Of a stretch of DNA of 40,000 nt, positions 1-8,175 are shown one piece after another. Source of the stretch: Deltaproteobacteria bacterium (GTDB lineage: Bacteria > Desulfobacterota > Desulfobacteria > Desulfobacterales > UBA2156); contig JAFDGC010000015.1 in NCBI GenBank assembly GCA_019309485.1, positions 1 through 40,000 of the forward strand. The letters are read 5' to 3'. The notes beneath the pieces are model-generated. The model saw nothing but the letters and a program-made list of their open reading frames with translations. It searched no databases and was not told where the DNA came from. Numbering within the stretch: the stretch's first letter is position 1; each line of letters begins with the position of its first letter. A program made the position numbers and the translations under genes.

Positions 1-558
1 GCCGCCATCGACGCCCTCTCCGAAGCCGCCCCCCCACGCCCGGCATTCATCAAGCACCGTATCCGTCGGGGGGAAACCCTTTCCACCATCGCCCGGCGAT
101 ACCATGTGAGCATGGAACGCATTGCCGTCGCCAACGGCATCCACCGGAAAAGCCGCATCATTGCAGGACACACCTTGAAAATCCCACAAAGCGGCGTCAG
201 CGTTTATCGTCCGGCAACGGCGGGACCGTCATCGGAAACAAAAACCGTGGCGCACGTGGTCCGCAGAGGGGAATCCCTATGGAGGCTTGCCAAAGTATAC
301 GATACAACAATCAGCGCCATACGCGATTTTAACGGCCTTTCGGGGACCCGGTTGACCACGGGTCAAGTTCTGAAGATCCCCGCCCGCTCCCAGGCGACTC
401 CCCCGGCCGGCACCTTAAGGACATACACAGTGCGGAAAGGGGACTCGCCTTATAAGATCGCCACAAGATTCAACATGTCCCTCGAGCAGTTTTTAAGCGT
501 AAACCGCCTCACCCCCAAGAGCCGGATCTACCCGGACCAGACGGTCTATGTCCAGTAA
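1..558 (+). CDS. LysM-repeat protein, C-terminal part (probable MltD-like lytic transglycosylase)
   Basis: The reading frame is open from the first base, so the gene is cut at its 5' end. About 185 residues are visible and end at TAA 556-558. They hold three LysM modules, at roughly residues 19-61, 82-126 and 141-184. Each opens with a (R/K)xG(E/D)(T/S) signature (RRGETLSTIA, RRGESLWRLA, RKGDSPYKIA) and closes with a LKIP or VYV strand. LysM modules bind the glycan strands of peptidoglycan. Three C-terminal LysM modules after a Pro/Ala-rich linker is the usual architecture of membrane-bound lytic murein transglycosylase D, but the catalytic domain lies outside the window, so the enzyme assignment is inference. 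A LysM amidase or endopeptidase is the alternative. LysM identity is certain, the enzyme class is not. Confidence 0.8.
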   Translation, partial: AAIDALSEAAPPRPAFIKHRIRRGETLSTIARRYHVSMERIAVANGIHRKSRIIAGHTLKIPQSGVSVYRPATAGPSSETKTVAHVVRRGESLWRLAKVYDTTISAIRDFNGLSGTRLTTGQVLKIPARSQATPPAGTLRTYTVRKGDSPYKIATRFNMSLEQFLSVNRLTPKSRIYPDQTVYVQ

Positions 559-616
559 ACCCCGGCGTTGTATAAAAGACAATGCGTGCCCGGCGCCGAA
601 ACGACGGGCGGTGAAG

Positions 617-690
617 GATACCCGTATTTTCCAAGGGTATGGCGACCGTCGTTGATACCCGTATTTTCCAAGGGTATGGCGACCGTCGTT
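617..690. repeat. Perfect 37-bp tandem duplication
   Basis: Two identical 37-bp units, 617-653 and 654-690, sit head to tail without a spacer. Each contains an inverted repeat, ATACCC ... GGGTAT, separated by 11 bases, so each copy can form a small hairpin. The duplication lies upstream of the lipoprotein gene that starts near 738. With only two copies and no spacer it is not a CRISPR. It may be a duplicated operator or a replication-slippage product. Confidence 0.9.
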
Positions 691-737
691 GTGTTCTTTG
701 CTTGCCTTTCGGAATCGTATCGATTATATCTTGTTTT

Positions 738-1373
738 ATGAAACGCGGGGTCTTCCTTTTAATGTTGGTTGGGACTTGGGTGCTGATACTCGGCGCCTGT
801 ACCGCCCGGAACGCACCGGCGGAACCGCCCGCGCAAGCACCGCAACAGGATTCACCGGAAAAAATACCGCGTGAATCCCCTGGCGCTTTTAAAGAAGGGG
901 AAATCCTGGTTCGCTTCAAGACGCCTTTGCTTCCGGAAACAATCGAAAATTTCTGTATCCAAAACGGGCTCTTTGTTCTACATGCGTTCCGATCCCCGGG
1001 TCTTTTCCTTTTTTCCATTACGGACGGAAAAGGGGTCCAAGAAAAAATTACGGAAATTCAGCCCCACCCCCTGGTGGTCTATGCGGAACCCAATTTTATT
1101 TTCAATTTAAACCCTCCGGAAGCCGCACCGGCCCATGTGCCCGGAGAGGTATTGGTGCGATTTGCACCGGACACGGAAAATGCGCGGATCCACGCCATCC
1201 TTGAGGAACTGGATCTCGAGATGGCGGAGGCTTTACCCTTGCCCGGTTTGTACCGGGTGAAAACGTCGGATCCCTCCATCCCGATGAAAGGCATCGTGAT
1301 GCGTTTGAATGCGTTTCCCGAAGTGATGTACGCGGAGCCCAATTACATCATGTCCATTCCCTCAGCCCAGTAA
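738..1373 (+). CDS. Lipoprotein with two tandem subtilase-prodomain-like repeats
   Basis: From ATG 738 the product has 211 residues. It begins with a lipoprotein signal: a K-R n-region, a hydrophobic core and a lipobox ending LGAC at about residue 20. An in-frame ATG at 639 would add 33 residues, but it sits inside the 37-bp tandem repeat and puts the signal peptide internally, so 738 is preferred even though no clear Shine-Dalgarno sequence precedes either. After an Ala/Pro/Gln-rich linker come two related modules, beginning EGEILVRF and PGEVLVRF and each ending in YAEPN(F/Y)I. The same pattern (AGEILVKY ... YAEPNYY) forms the propeptide of the subtilase encoded 23 bp downstream, and matches the fervidolysin-like/I9-type prodomain known from subtilases. 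No catalytic domain is attached. Inference: a membrane-tethered inhibitor or folding chaperone for the neighbouring protease. Confidence 0.75.
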   Translation: MKRGVFLLMLVGTWVLILGACTARNAPAEPPAQAPQQDSPEKIPRESPGAFKEGEILVRFKTPLLPETIENFCIQNGLFVLHAFRSPGLFLFSITDGKGVQEKITEIQPHPLVVYAEPNFIFNLNPPEAAPAHVPGEVLVRFAPDTENARIHAILEELDLEMAEALPLPGLYRVKTSDPSIPMKGIVMRLNAFPEVMYAEPNYIMSIPSAQ

Positions 1374-1396
1374 CCCCTATAAAGGAAGGAAAAGCC

Positions 1397-3121
1397 ATGA
1401 GTCGAAAAATTATGTGCGCTCTACTCTTTTTATTGATGCTCAGCCATCCGGCCTTTTGCACAGAAGATGACGATCCTGTGGCCTCACTGCAATCCTCCGA
1501 TCACCGGTCGGAGGAGTATGTGGCAGGGGAGATTCTCGTCAAGTATAAACCCGCCGTTCGCCTTTCAACTGCGGCTTATTATCAACAGCAGCACGGTATC
1601 GCCACGATTGCATCCTTTAATGTCATCGGTGTGGACCATCTCAAACTCCCGGAAAATCTCAACGTGGAAGACGCCGTTAAAGTTATGGGACAGGATCCCA
1701 ACGTGGAATATGCGGAACCCAATTACTATCGATTTATTGAAGCAGTCCCCAATGACACGTATTTGGGGCTCCAATGGGGGCTTCATAACACGGGACAGGA
1801 CGTGAACGGTGTCATCGGAACCGCGGATGCGGATATGGACGCGCCAGAAGGGTGGGATCTGAATACCGGCGGGAACTGGGTCGTCGTCGCGGTGGTGGAC
1901 AGCGGCGTATCCCAGTACAATCCTGATTTGGCGGCCAATCTTTGGCAAAACCCGGGCGAACTTTGCGGAAACGGGGTCGATGATGATTTGAACGGATACA
2001 TCGATGATTGCCGGGGATGGGACTTCGTTTTCAATGACAATGAACCCAATGACGCCAACGGGCACGGCACCCATGTGGCGGGAACCATCGCCGCCGTGAC
2101 GAATAACGCCCAGGGTGTGGCCGGGGTGAGCTGGAACGCCAAAATCATGGCGTTGCGGTTCGTCGATGCCAGCGGGAGCGGCAGCACCGCCGATGCCATC
2201 AGTGCGATTCTGTATGCCAACGCCATGGGGGCGCACATTCAAAACCATTCGTGGGGTGGGGGTGGATACAGCCAGGCATTAAAGGATGCCATCGATGCAT
2301 CGGCATCCGTCCATGTTTGTGCCGCCGGAAACGGCGGAAGTGACGGCATCGGTGATAACAATGATGCAATCCCCTTTTATCCCTCCAGCTATTTGAGTAC
2401 AAATATCATCGCTGTCGCCGCCACGGACCAAAATGACAACCTGGCCGTTTTTTCCAACTACGGACCAACTTCCGTGGATGTTGCAGCACCCGGAGTGAAC
2501 ATCCTGAGTACCCTTTCCACTGTGGAGCCGGGGGACTACGGATATAAAAACGGGACATCCATGGCAGCCCCCCACGTTTCGGGCCTTGCGGCACTGCTTT
2601 ACGGCTGGACTTGGTCTTCTGCAGAAAATCGAACACTGGCCGCCGTTGACATTATCCAAAGAATCAAGGCAACGGTGGATACAAAGACGCAATTGAGCGG
2701 CGTCGTTTCCAGCGGGGGAAGGATTAATGCATTTAATGCGTTAAATAGCGGGGGTGACGGCGGCGGTGATGATGACGGCGGCGGCGGATGCTTTATCGCC
2801 ACGGCGGCCTTTGGCTCCTATGCGGAACCCCATGTAAAGGTTCTCCGTGATTTTCGTGATCGATATTTAAAACCCCATGCATTGGGAAAGGCTTTTGTCC
2901 GGTTTTATTATCAACACTCCCCGGATTGGGCGGAAACGATCCGGGAAAACAAAAATTTACGATGGATGGTGCGCACGGCGCTCATGCCGATAGTCGGACT
3001 CAGCTGGCTGATTTTGAAAACCGGCTTGCTCCCCTTGGGAGCAGCCGTGTTTATCCTCGTGGCGATTCCTTTTGCAATCCGTTTCAAGAGAAACAAAAGA
3101 CGCATGTGGAACTTGTCATGA
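1397..3121 (+). CDS. Secreted subtilisin-like serine protease (S8) with CFI-box C-terminal domain
   Basis: This is a 574-residue protein with a good ribosome site (AAGGAAGGAAAA before ATG 1397). Residues 1-21 are a Sec signal peptide. Residues 43-112 are an inhibitory prodomain (AGEILVKY ... YAEPNYY). Residues ~125-450 are the peptidase S8 domain with Asp168 (VVDSG), His223 (GHGTHVAG), oxyanion Asn312 (AAGNGG) and Ser388 ([11 protein letters not shown]), so all catalytic residues are present. A flexible Gly/Asp linker (451-464) leads to a CFI box, [10 protein letters not shown], beginning at Cys465 and followed by [10 protein letters not shown] hydrophobic stretch at ~530-561 precedes a basic tail (FKRNKRR). 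This C-terminal arrangement recurs on otherwise unrelated secreted bacterial proteins, and its function is not settled. The gene follows the tandem-prodomain lipoprotein and lies just upstream of the type II secretion operon, which could export it. That link is inference from position only. Confidence 0.93.
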   Translation: MSRKIMCALLFLLMLSHPAFCTEDDDPVASLQSSDHRSEEYVAGEILVKYKPAVRLSTAAYYQQQHGIATIASFNVIGVDHLKLPENLNVEDAVKVMGQDPNVEYAEPNYYRFIEAVPNDTYLGLQWGLHNTGQDVNGVIGTADADMDAPEGWDLNTGGNWVVVAVVDSGVSQYNPDLAANLWQNPGELCGNGVDDDLNGYIDDCRGWDFVFNDNEPNDANGHGTHVAGTIAAVTNNAQGVAGVSWNAKIMALRFVDASGSGSTADAISAILYANAMGAHIQNHSWGGGGYSQALKDAIDASASVHVCAAGNGGSDGIGDNNDAIPFYPSSYLSTNIIAVAATDQNDNLAVFSNYGPTSVDVAAPGVNILSTLSTVEPGDYGYKNGTSMAAPHVSGLAALLYGWTWSSAENRTLAAVDIIQRIKATVDTKTQLSGVVSSGGRINAFNALNSGGDGGGDDDGGGGCFIATAAFGSYAEPHVKVLRDFRDRYLKPHALGKAFVRFYYQHSPDWAETIRENKNLRWMVRTALMPIVGLSWLILKTGLLPLGAAVFILVAIPFAIRFKRNKRRMWNLS

Positions 3122-3145
3122 TGTCGTGAAGTGGGATCGTATTGA

Positions 3146-3177
3146 GGGATGGGCGGGCGTAATTGTCCGCCCATCCC
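3146..3177 (+). terminator. Hairpin terminator after the subtilase gene
   Basis: An 11-bp perfect stem, GGGATGGGCGG (3146-3156) with CCGCCCATCCC (3167-3177), encloses a 10-base loop. It lies 25 bp past the subtilase stop. Only a weak T tract (TGTTT) follows, so intrinsic termination may be partial. The hairpin separates the protease cluster from the gsp operon. Confidence 0.65.
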
Positions 3178-3240
3178 TGTTTAAGGCACCCTGTGTTTGG
3201 CCTCGGGGAAACCCTTTGCAAAGCGATACAGATCCGATCG

Positions 3241-4470
3241 ATGCCGGTATACGAATACATAGCCCTCAATGAAAAAGGGAAACGGGTGTCCGGGATCGTG
3301 GATGCCGAAAGCCCGGTGGCGGCCCGGCAAAAGCTGCGCGCTTCCCGGATATTCCCCGTCTCCATCACGGAGGTGTCGCGGTTGCTCCAGGGCGCCGGCG
3401 GACGATCGTTGGGGTTTTTGTCGGTTCTTTTCGGCCGCATTCGGGCCTCGGAGATAGCCGTTTTCACCCGGGGGCTGGCCACCCTTTTGGGTGCCGGTTT
3501 CCCCCTGGTCCGCGCCCTGGAAACCCTGGTTTTCCAGACCCGCTCCCCTGCCCTGAAAAAAGTGATGGCAAACGTCAAGAACCTTGTGGTGGAGGGCAAC
3601 AGCTTCGCCTATGCCTTGTCTCGATTCCCGGCGGTGTTTCCGCCCCTTTACGTCAACATGGCCCAGGCCGGGGAGGCGTCAGGGACTCTGGAGATCGTTT
3701 TGGAACGCCTGGCGGAGATGATGGAAAGCCAACTGGATCTGAACAACCGCATCCGGAGCGCGTTGACCTATCCCGTCTTCATGACCCTTCTGGGGGCCGC
3801 TGTGCTGATCTTCTTAATGACGGCCATCGTTCCCAACATCGCCGCCGTCTTCACCGAGATGGGGCGGGCCCTCCCTGCACCCACGCGCCTGTTGATCGGT
3901 GCAAGCGATCTCATTCAGTCCTATTGGTGGCTCATTTGCCTTTTATGTCTCGGCGCGTGGGCCCTTTTTTTCAAAATCAAAAAATCGCCCCGGGGGAGGG
4001 AGGGAATTGATCGCCTGATTCTGCGGATGCCGCTGATCGGGTTTTTGGTGCTCCGTCTCGCCACCGCCCGGTTCGCCCGGACATTGGGATCCCTTCTGGA
4101 AAACGGCGTTCCCATGCTTCAGGCCCTTGACATCGTAAAAAATGTGGTGGGATACACCCCCCTTGCCGAGGCCGTCAAATCGGGGATTCAGGACGTGGAG
4201 AAGGGAAGCGCCTTGACAGAGGCGCTGGCCGTCCACGGCGTCTTTCCGGATCTTTTCATGCAGATGCTCAGGGTGGGCGAACAAAGCGGAAAACTGGAAG
4301 CCATGCTGGAAAAAACCGCCGTCATTTATGAAAAGGAAGTCACCGCCCAGGTCACCCGGATCACCGCCCTCCTGGAACCGATCATGATTCTGGTCATGGG
4401 GGTGGTTGTCGGCGCCATTGTGTTATCCATTTGTCTGCCTATTTTTGAAATGAACCAATTGGTCTTTTGA
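3241..4470 (+). CDS. gspF: Type II secretion inner-membrane platform protein GspF
   Basis: This is the polytopic inner-membrane protein of the type II secretion machine; it couples the GspE ATPase to pseudopilus assembly. The start at ATG 3241 gives the typical N-terminus [14 protein letters not shown] and 409 residues, the usual family length. The open frame extends upstream through the preceding hairpin, which argues against the longer start. Two T2SSF domains are visible (~72-195 and ~275-397), the first containing AGEASGTLE and the second VGEQSGKLE, as expected of the duplicated fold. Three membrane segments lie near 172-195, 225-245 and 377-400. It is the first gene of the operon and precedes gspG by 22 bp. 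Confidence 0.96.
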   Translation: MPVYEYIALNEKGKRVSGIVDAESPVAARQKLRASRIFPVSITEVSRLLQGAGGRSLGFLSVLFGRIRASEIAVFTRGLATLLGAGFPLVRALETLVFQTRSPALKKVMANVKNLVVEGNSFAYALSRFPAVFPPLYVNMAQAGEASGTLEIVLERLAEMMESQLDLNNRIRSALTYPVFMTLLGAAVLIFLMTAIVPNIAAVFTEMGRALPAPTRLLIGASDLIQSYWWLICLLCLGAWALFFKIKKSPRGREGIDRLILRMPLIGFLVLRLATARFARTLGSLLENGVPMLQALDIVKNVVGYTPLAEAVKSGIQDVEKGSALTEALAVHGVFPDLFMQMLRVGEQSGKLEAMLEKTAVIYEKEVTAQVTRITALLEPIMILVMGVVVGAIVLSICLPIFEMNQLVF

Positions 4471-4492
4471 GCCAAAAGAAACGAGGCCGCCC

Positions 4493-4972
4493 ATGCGAAA
4501 CGCACAAAAAACATTCTTTCTCCACCGCTTTTTCCAGCGTCATGCGGGAAGCGCCGGGTTCACCCTTATCGAGCTGATGGTCGTCATCGTGATTCTGGGG
4601 ATTTTGGCCGGGCTCATCCTCCCCCGGATCATGGGACGTCCTGAAGAAGCCAAACAACTCAAAGCGAAAATTCAGATTCAAAGTCTGGAAACCGCATTGC
4701 ACCTGTACAAGCTCGACAACGGCGCATATCCCACAACGGAACAAGGGCTTGTAGCCCTGGTGGAGCCGCCCCAGGTGGGCCCCTTGCCCAAAAAGTGGCG
4801 GCCGGGCGGATATCTTGAAAAGGGAAAAGTGCCCAAGGATCCCTGGGGAAACGATTTCATTTATTTGAGTCCCGGGGTACATGGAGACTATGACATCATT
4901 TCTTACGGCGCCGACGGGGTGCCCGAAGGGGAAGGGAAAGACCAGGACATCGCCAGCTGGGAGATTGAGTAG
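4493..4972 (+). CDS. gspG: Major pseudopilin GspG
   Basis: A 159-residue major pseudopilin. A basic 22-residue leader ends in Gly22, with prepilin peptidase cleavage before Phe23 in [15 protein letters not shown]; Glu at +5 is present. The C-terminal half carries the GspG signatures [13 protein letters not shown] and YGADG ... GKDQDI, which in the family form the calcium-binding loop that stabilises the pseudopilus. GAGG 10 bases upstream of ATG 4493 is the likely ribosome site. The stop codon overlaps the proposed gspH start. The prepilin peptidase needed for maturation is not encoded in this window. Confidence 0.97.
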   Translation: MRNAQKTFFLHRFFQRHAGSAGFTLIELMVVIVILGILAGLILPRIMGRPEEAKQLKAKIQIQSLETALHLYKLDNGAYPTTEQGLVALVEPPQVGPLPKKWRPGGYLEKGKVPKDPWGNDFIYLSPGVHGDYDIISYGADGVPEGEGKDQDIASWEIE

Positions 4973-5597
4973 GGGGTTTTCCCTGATCGAACTTGTGGTG
5001 GTGATGGCGCTGATCGGCCTTTTCCTTTTTTTCACCGTCCCCCGATTTCAGCAAATCCTGATTCCCAACGATGCCCGCAAGGTGGCCCGCTGGTTCATGG
5101 CCCATGCGGCAGCGGCTCGATCCCACGCCATGGCCGAACAGACCCGCATCACGATACATGTGGGAATCACGGAGGGGCGCCTGTGGGTCACCCGGGAAAC
5201 CATGTCCGAGGCAGACGCCCTTGCGGCCATGAAAAAAGGGATGGTTCTGGATTCACGCGTGCGCATCCGGAAAGTGGAATTTGTGACCCGGGATCCGGTG
5301 ACTTCCGGGGTGGCCCGTATCCTGTTTTATCCGGACGGGCACGCCGATCCTGTCTGGATTCATCTGACCGACAACGCAAAAAGACGGACGCGGCTTTTCG
5401 TGGAGCCGTTTCTGCCCCATATCCGCTATCTGGATACCAAAGATGAGTATGCCCTTTCCAGGACGCCGGGAATTTTCCTCAATGTTGCAAAAGTCGGAAG
5501 GCTTCAGAGCCGGGGCGCAAAGGGTGAAGCCGTAGTCGTCTACGGCGAACCCTTTGCAACGCAGGATCTGCAGTCTTCCGGCTTTCCCGAAGGGTAA
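4965..5597 (+). CDS. gspH: Minor pseudopilin GspH
   Basis: A type IV pilin-like protein with the cleavage motif [18 protein letters not shown] place the start at TTG 4965, giving a four-residue leader (M-S-R-G) and an 8-bp overlap TTGAGTAG with the gspG stop, which suggests translational coupling. The only in-frame ATGs upstream (4881, 4890) would overlap gspG by more than 80 bp and give a leader of about 30 residues. Length is 210 residues from TTG, within the GspH/minor-pseudopilin range. After the N-terminal helix there is a GspH-like beta domain (for example [12 protein letters not shown] at mid-protein). GspH is expected to sit at or near the pseudopilus tip. The product is firm, the exact start is not. 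Confidence 0.85.
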   Translation: MSRGFSLIELVVVMALIGLFLFFTVPRFQQILIPNDARKVARWFMAHAAAARSHAMAEQTRITIHVGITEGRLWVTRETMSEADALAAMKKGMVLDSRVRIRKVEFVTRDPVTSGVARILFYPDGHADPVWIHLTDNAKRRTRLFVEPFLPHIRYLDTKDEYALSRTPGIFLNVAKVGRLQSRGAKGEAVVVYGEPFATQDLQSSGFPEG

Positions 5598-5601
5598 AAA
5601 C

Positions 5602-6108
5602 ATGGCGGAAACAAGCGTGATCCTCGAATTCAACCACAGTGATATCTATACCAATAGCAGAAAAGGCTTTTTTTGTAAAAAATTAAGAATGTTAAACATT
5701 CTTCGCCATGTTTTTTATACAACATTGGGGTTTACGCTTCTTGAAATCCTGGTGGCTGTTTCCATCATCGCCATCGTCTCCACGGCCGTCTATCAGATGC
5801 ACTTCTTTTCCCTTTCCCAGGGGCATCAAACCGCACTGGAAACCCGCTGTCTCCTCTTGGCCCAAAAGAAGCTCGCGGAAGTAAAGACCGCTTCGGAGGA
5901 TATGTTCAGCAGCGCTTCAGGGGATTTCGGAGACGATTTTCCAGGATTTCGATGGGAGATGCAGGTAAAAGGGATTGAATCCGATATATTCAAGGCGGCG
6001 GGAAAAGACTTGAAACGAATCGATCTGAAAGTCTTTTCCGATCGCCCTTCGGCTTTTTATGCCCTTCGTGCCTACCGTTTCACCCGTACACCCAAGGGAA
6101 ACAAATGA
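5602..6108 (+). CDS. gspI: Minor pseudopilin GspI
   Basis: A pseudopilin with the class III signal G/FTLLEILVAVSIIAIVSTAVYQ. GAAGGG at 5589-5594, seven bases before ATG 5602, supports this start, but it implies an unusually long leader (~43 residues) before the cleavage site. ATG 5689 would give a conventional 14-residue leader (MLNILRHVFYTTLG) but has a poor ribosome site. The order G-H-I-J, the small size (168 or 139 residues) and the LLLAQKKLAEVK segment (GspI family: LA..KL.E) support GspI. Its stop overlaps the gspJ start by 4 bp (ATGA). In the family GspI, J and K form the pseudopilus tip complex. Confidence 0.88.
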   Translation: MAETSVILEFNHSDIYTNSRKGFFCKKLRMLNILRHVFYTTLGFTLLEILVAVSIIAIVSTAVYQMHFFSLSQGHQTALETRCLLLAQKKLAEVKTASEDMFSSASGDFGDDFPGFRWEMQVKGIESDIFKAAGKDLKRIDLKVFSDRPSAFYALRAYRFTRTPKGNK

Positions 6109-6857
6109 GAATTCCGTTTTTCCCCTGTCCTGCCCGGATCGGACGGATGCTTTCGAAGCGCCGGTATGCATCGTGTTTGCATAGGGACAAGGGATTCACC
6201 CTCATCGAAATCCTTCTGGCCTTTTTCATCTTCGGTATCGTGGCCGTCACGGTTTTCGGCGCCTATCGATCCGTTTTTTCCAACGCGGATGCGCTTCTTC
6301 AAATCGTTTCAGACGATGAAACAGGGATCTTGGCCGTGCACCGAATGATTCTGGACTTGAATTCCCTCGTCGTACAGATCCCCCCCCTCTACCGACCCGC
6401 ATTGTCGGCGGATGCACCGGATCCTTACCGGTTCACGGGGGAACGGGAATGGCGCGGCACCCGGGATTTTTCTTCGATCCGTTTTACTTCACTTGCTCAT
6501 GCACCGGTGAATGCAGAAGCGGGACCCGCCGGCGCCGTATCCAGAATCCGCTATTTTGTGGAAGCATCCGAAACCGGAGACTTCGTTTTAAAACGCGCAA
6601 GCCGGGCATACCCTTTTTACATGGAGGATTCGGCGGAAAAGGCATATGCGGTTTGCAATCGGGTCCGATCTTTCACCCTGACCTTTTACGATGAAACCGG
6701 AAACCCCTTTGAGCGTTGGGATTCGGATTCACCGGATTTCAAGCACGCCACGCCCAGGGCCGTTCACATCCGCCTCGAAGTGGGGGATTCTCCCGGCGCC
6801 CGGATCTTTGAAACCCGACTTCACCTCCCCTTATACAGGGAATCAATGAACGGATGA
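6105..6857 (+). CDS. gspJ: Minor pseudopilin GspJ
   Basis: 250 residues. A 30-residue basic leader ends at Gly30, and the mature protein starts FTLIEILLAFFIFGIVAVTVFGAY, with Glu at +5. The remainder resembles the GspJ beta-sandwich and includes SRIRYFVE and a late FTLTFYDETG. The start overlaps the gspI stop (ATGA) and the stop overlaps the gspK start (ATGA), so the three are probably translationally coupled. It belongs to the I-J-K tip complex of the pseudopilus. Confidence 0.92.
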   Translation: MRIPFFPCPARIGRMLSKRRYASCLHRDKGFTLIEILLAFFIFGIVAVTVFGAYRSVFSNADALLQIVSDDETGILAVHRMILDLNSLVVQIPPLYRPALSADAPDPYRFTGEREWRGTRDFSSIRFTSLAHAPVNAEAGPAGAVSRIRYFVEASETGDFVLKRASRAYPFYMEDSAEKAYAVCNRVRSFTLTFYDETGNPFERWDSDSPDFKHATPRAVHIRLEVGDSPGARIFETRLHLPLYRESMNG

Positions 6858-7960
6858 AGCCCTCTGAAAATGACGACCAAATAAAGGCCGGCCGAAAGGC
6901 GGGGGGATCCAAGGGCATGGCTCTTTTGTTGACCCTTGCCATCATCACGTTGATGGTGGCCACTGTGGTGGGGATTCACCAGCGGATCCGTAGCGGCCGC
7001 GCAATGCCTTTCGCCTATGGGCTTCGAATGGAACTGTATCACATGGCGTCTTCGGGCATTCAGGCCGCCATGGCGGTCCTCGCCCAGGACAGGGCCGATT
7101 CCGAAGTGGACTCCGTCCAGGAAGACTGGGCCGATCCCTTGTTTTTGAAAAAAATCGCTTCCGCCGTGCCGTTCGAATCCGGGGAGGTGATCCTGGCCAT
7201 CGACGATGAGCTCGGAAAAGTACAAATCAACGCCCTGGTGAAACAACCGGAAGGGCAACAATTCAACCCGGTACAGAAACGGTTATGGGATCGGTTGCTC
7301 CTTTATTTCAAGGATCAACTCGGAAATCCAGAAATGGACTTCCAGGCGGAAAATATAATCGACGCCCTCAAGGACTGGATGGACACCGGCGAAGGAGACA
7401 CCCTCAGCGGGCTGGGTGGCGCTGAATCCGACTATTACCGGAGCCTGGATCCGCCTTACACATGTAAAAACGCCCCCATGACGCACCTGAGCGAGTTGGC
7501 CCTCGTTAAGGGCATTTCTTCCGAACTCCTTGCCGCACTGGGGGGAATCGCCGAAATTTCCAAACATCTAACGGTTCACGGGGTTTCCCAGTCCAGCGGA
7601 AGCGCCCCCGAGTTTAAAGGAAAAATCAACATCAATACCGCCGGCCTTCCGGTGCTGGCCGCACTCCTTCCCGTCGGGGAACAAGGCCTTGCTCAGGCCA
7701 TTTATGACTTTCGGGCGGATCGCAGCGAAAACACCTTTCTTCATGATCTTTCCGATCCGAATTGGTACCGGCAAGCACCGGGATGCCGCCACCTTCGGAT
7801 CGATCCCGAACTCATCACCCTTTCCAGCGATATTTTCCGGATTGATGCCACCGCCGTGATTGAATCCGCGCGTCTAAAAATCACCGCCGTGGTGGCCCGG
7901 CAAAAAGATGAAAGTACGGGAAAATGGGCCTGCAAGGTGTTGAGTTGGCATCCCGGATGA
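6854..7960 (+). CDS. gspK: Minor pseudopilin GspK (tip)
   Basis: 368 residues, the largest pseudopilin as usual. The leader ends at Gly21 before MALLLTLAIITLMVA. As in other GspK proteins the +5 position is not Glu, so it is thought to cap the pseudopilus. The body has the two-lobed, helix-rich T2SSK arrangement, including a helix-hairpin-helix-like INTAGLPVLAALLPVGEQGLAQAI near residues 258-280. It overlaps gspJ by 4 bp. The stop is followed by a ~215-bp gap holding a palindromic element before gspL, the only real break in the operon. Confidence 0.94.
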   Translation: MKPSENDDQIKAGRKAGGSKGMALLLTLAIITLMVATVVGIHQRIRSGRAMPFAYGLRMELYHMASSGIQAAMAVLAQDRADSEVDSVQEDWADPLFLKKIASAVPFESGEVILAIDDELGKVQINALVKQPEGQQFNPVQKRLWDRLLLYFKDQLGNPEMDFQAENIIDALKDWMDTGEGDTLSGLGGAESDYYRSLDPPYTCKNAPMTHLSELALVKGISSELLAALGGIAEISKHLTVHGVSQSSGSAPEFKGKININTAGLPVLAALLPVGEQGLAQAIYDFRADRSENTFLHDLSDPNWYRQAPGCRHLRIDPELITLSSDIFRIDATAVIESARLKITAVVARQKDESTGKWACKVLSWHPG

Positions 7961-7974
7961 AGTATGGTAGAAAT

Positions 7975-8099
7975 CGAAAACCCCATCTGAGACCCAATGG
8001 CTGCGTTGCAGGCCTCCGGTAAATGCTCACATACTCATGTATGCTGCGCTTTCCCGATCGGCCTGACGCCTTGCCCTTGGACCTGATCCGAGGTTTTGA
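7975..8099. repeat. Long imperfect palindromic intergenic element inside the gsp operon
   Basis: The 215 bp between gspK and gspL hold an element centred at about 8036. The core is CATAC-TCAT-GTATG (8030-8043). The outer arms AAAACC (7977-7982) and GGTTTT (8092-8097) are symmetric about the same centre, with partial complementarity between (CCCAATGGCTGCG against CGCCTTGCCCTTGG). The whole can fold into one long imperfect hairpin. It resembles the palindromic intergenic repeats common in Desulfobacterota genomes, but I cannot search for copies. A short minus-strand ORF crossing it has no recognisable product. Confidence 0.6.
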
Positions 8100-8175
8100 A
8101 ACGACTTCTCGTCAAAATGATCAGTTTCACCCCTGAGAACGGGGATAAGGGCGGTAGTCGACGGAAAAAAAGAGG

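Noticed and set aside
617-690. CRISPR array
   Set aside because: There are only two repeat units, directly adjacent and with no spacers; no cas genes are in the window.
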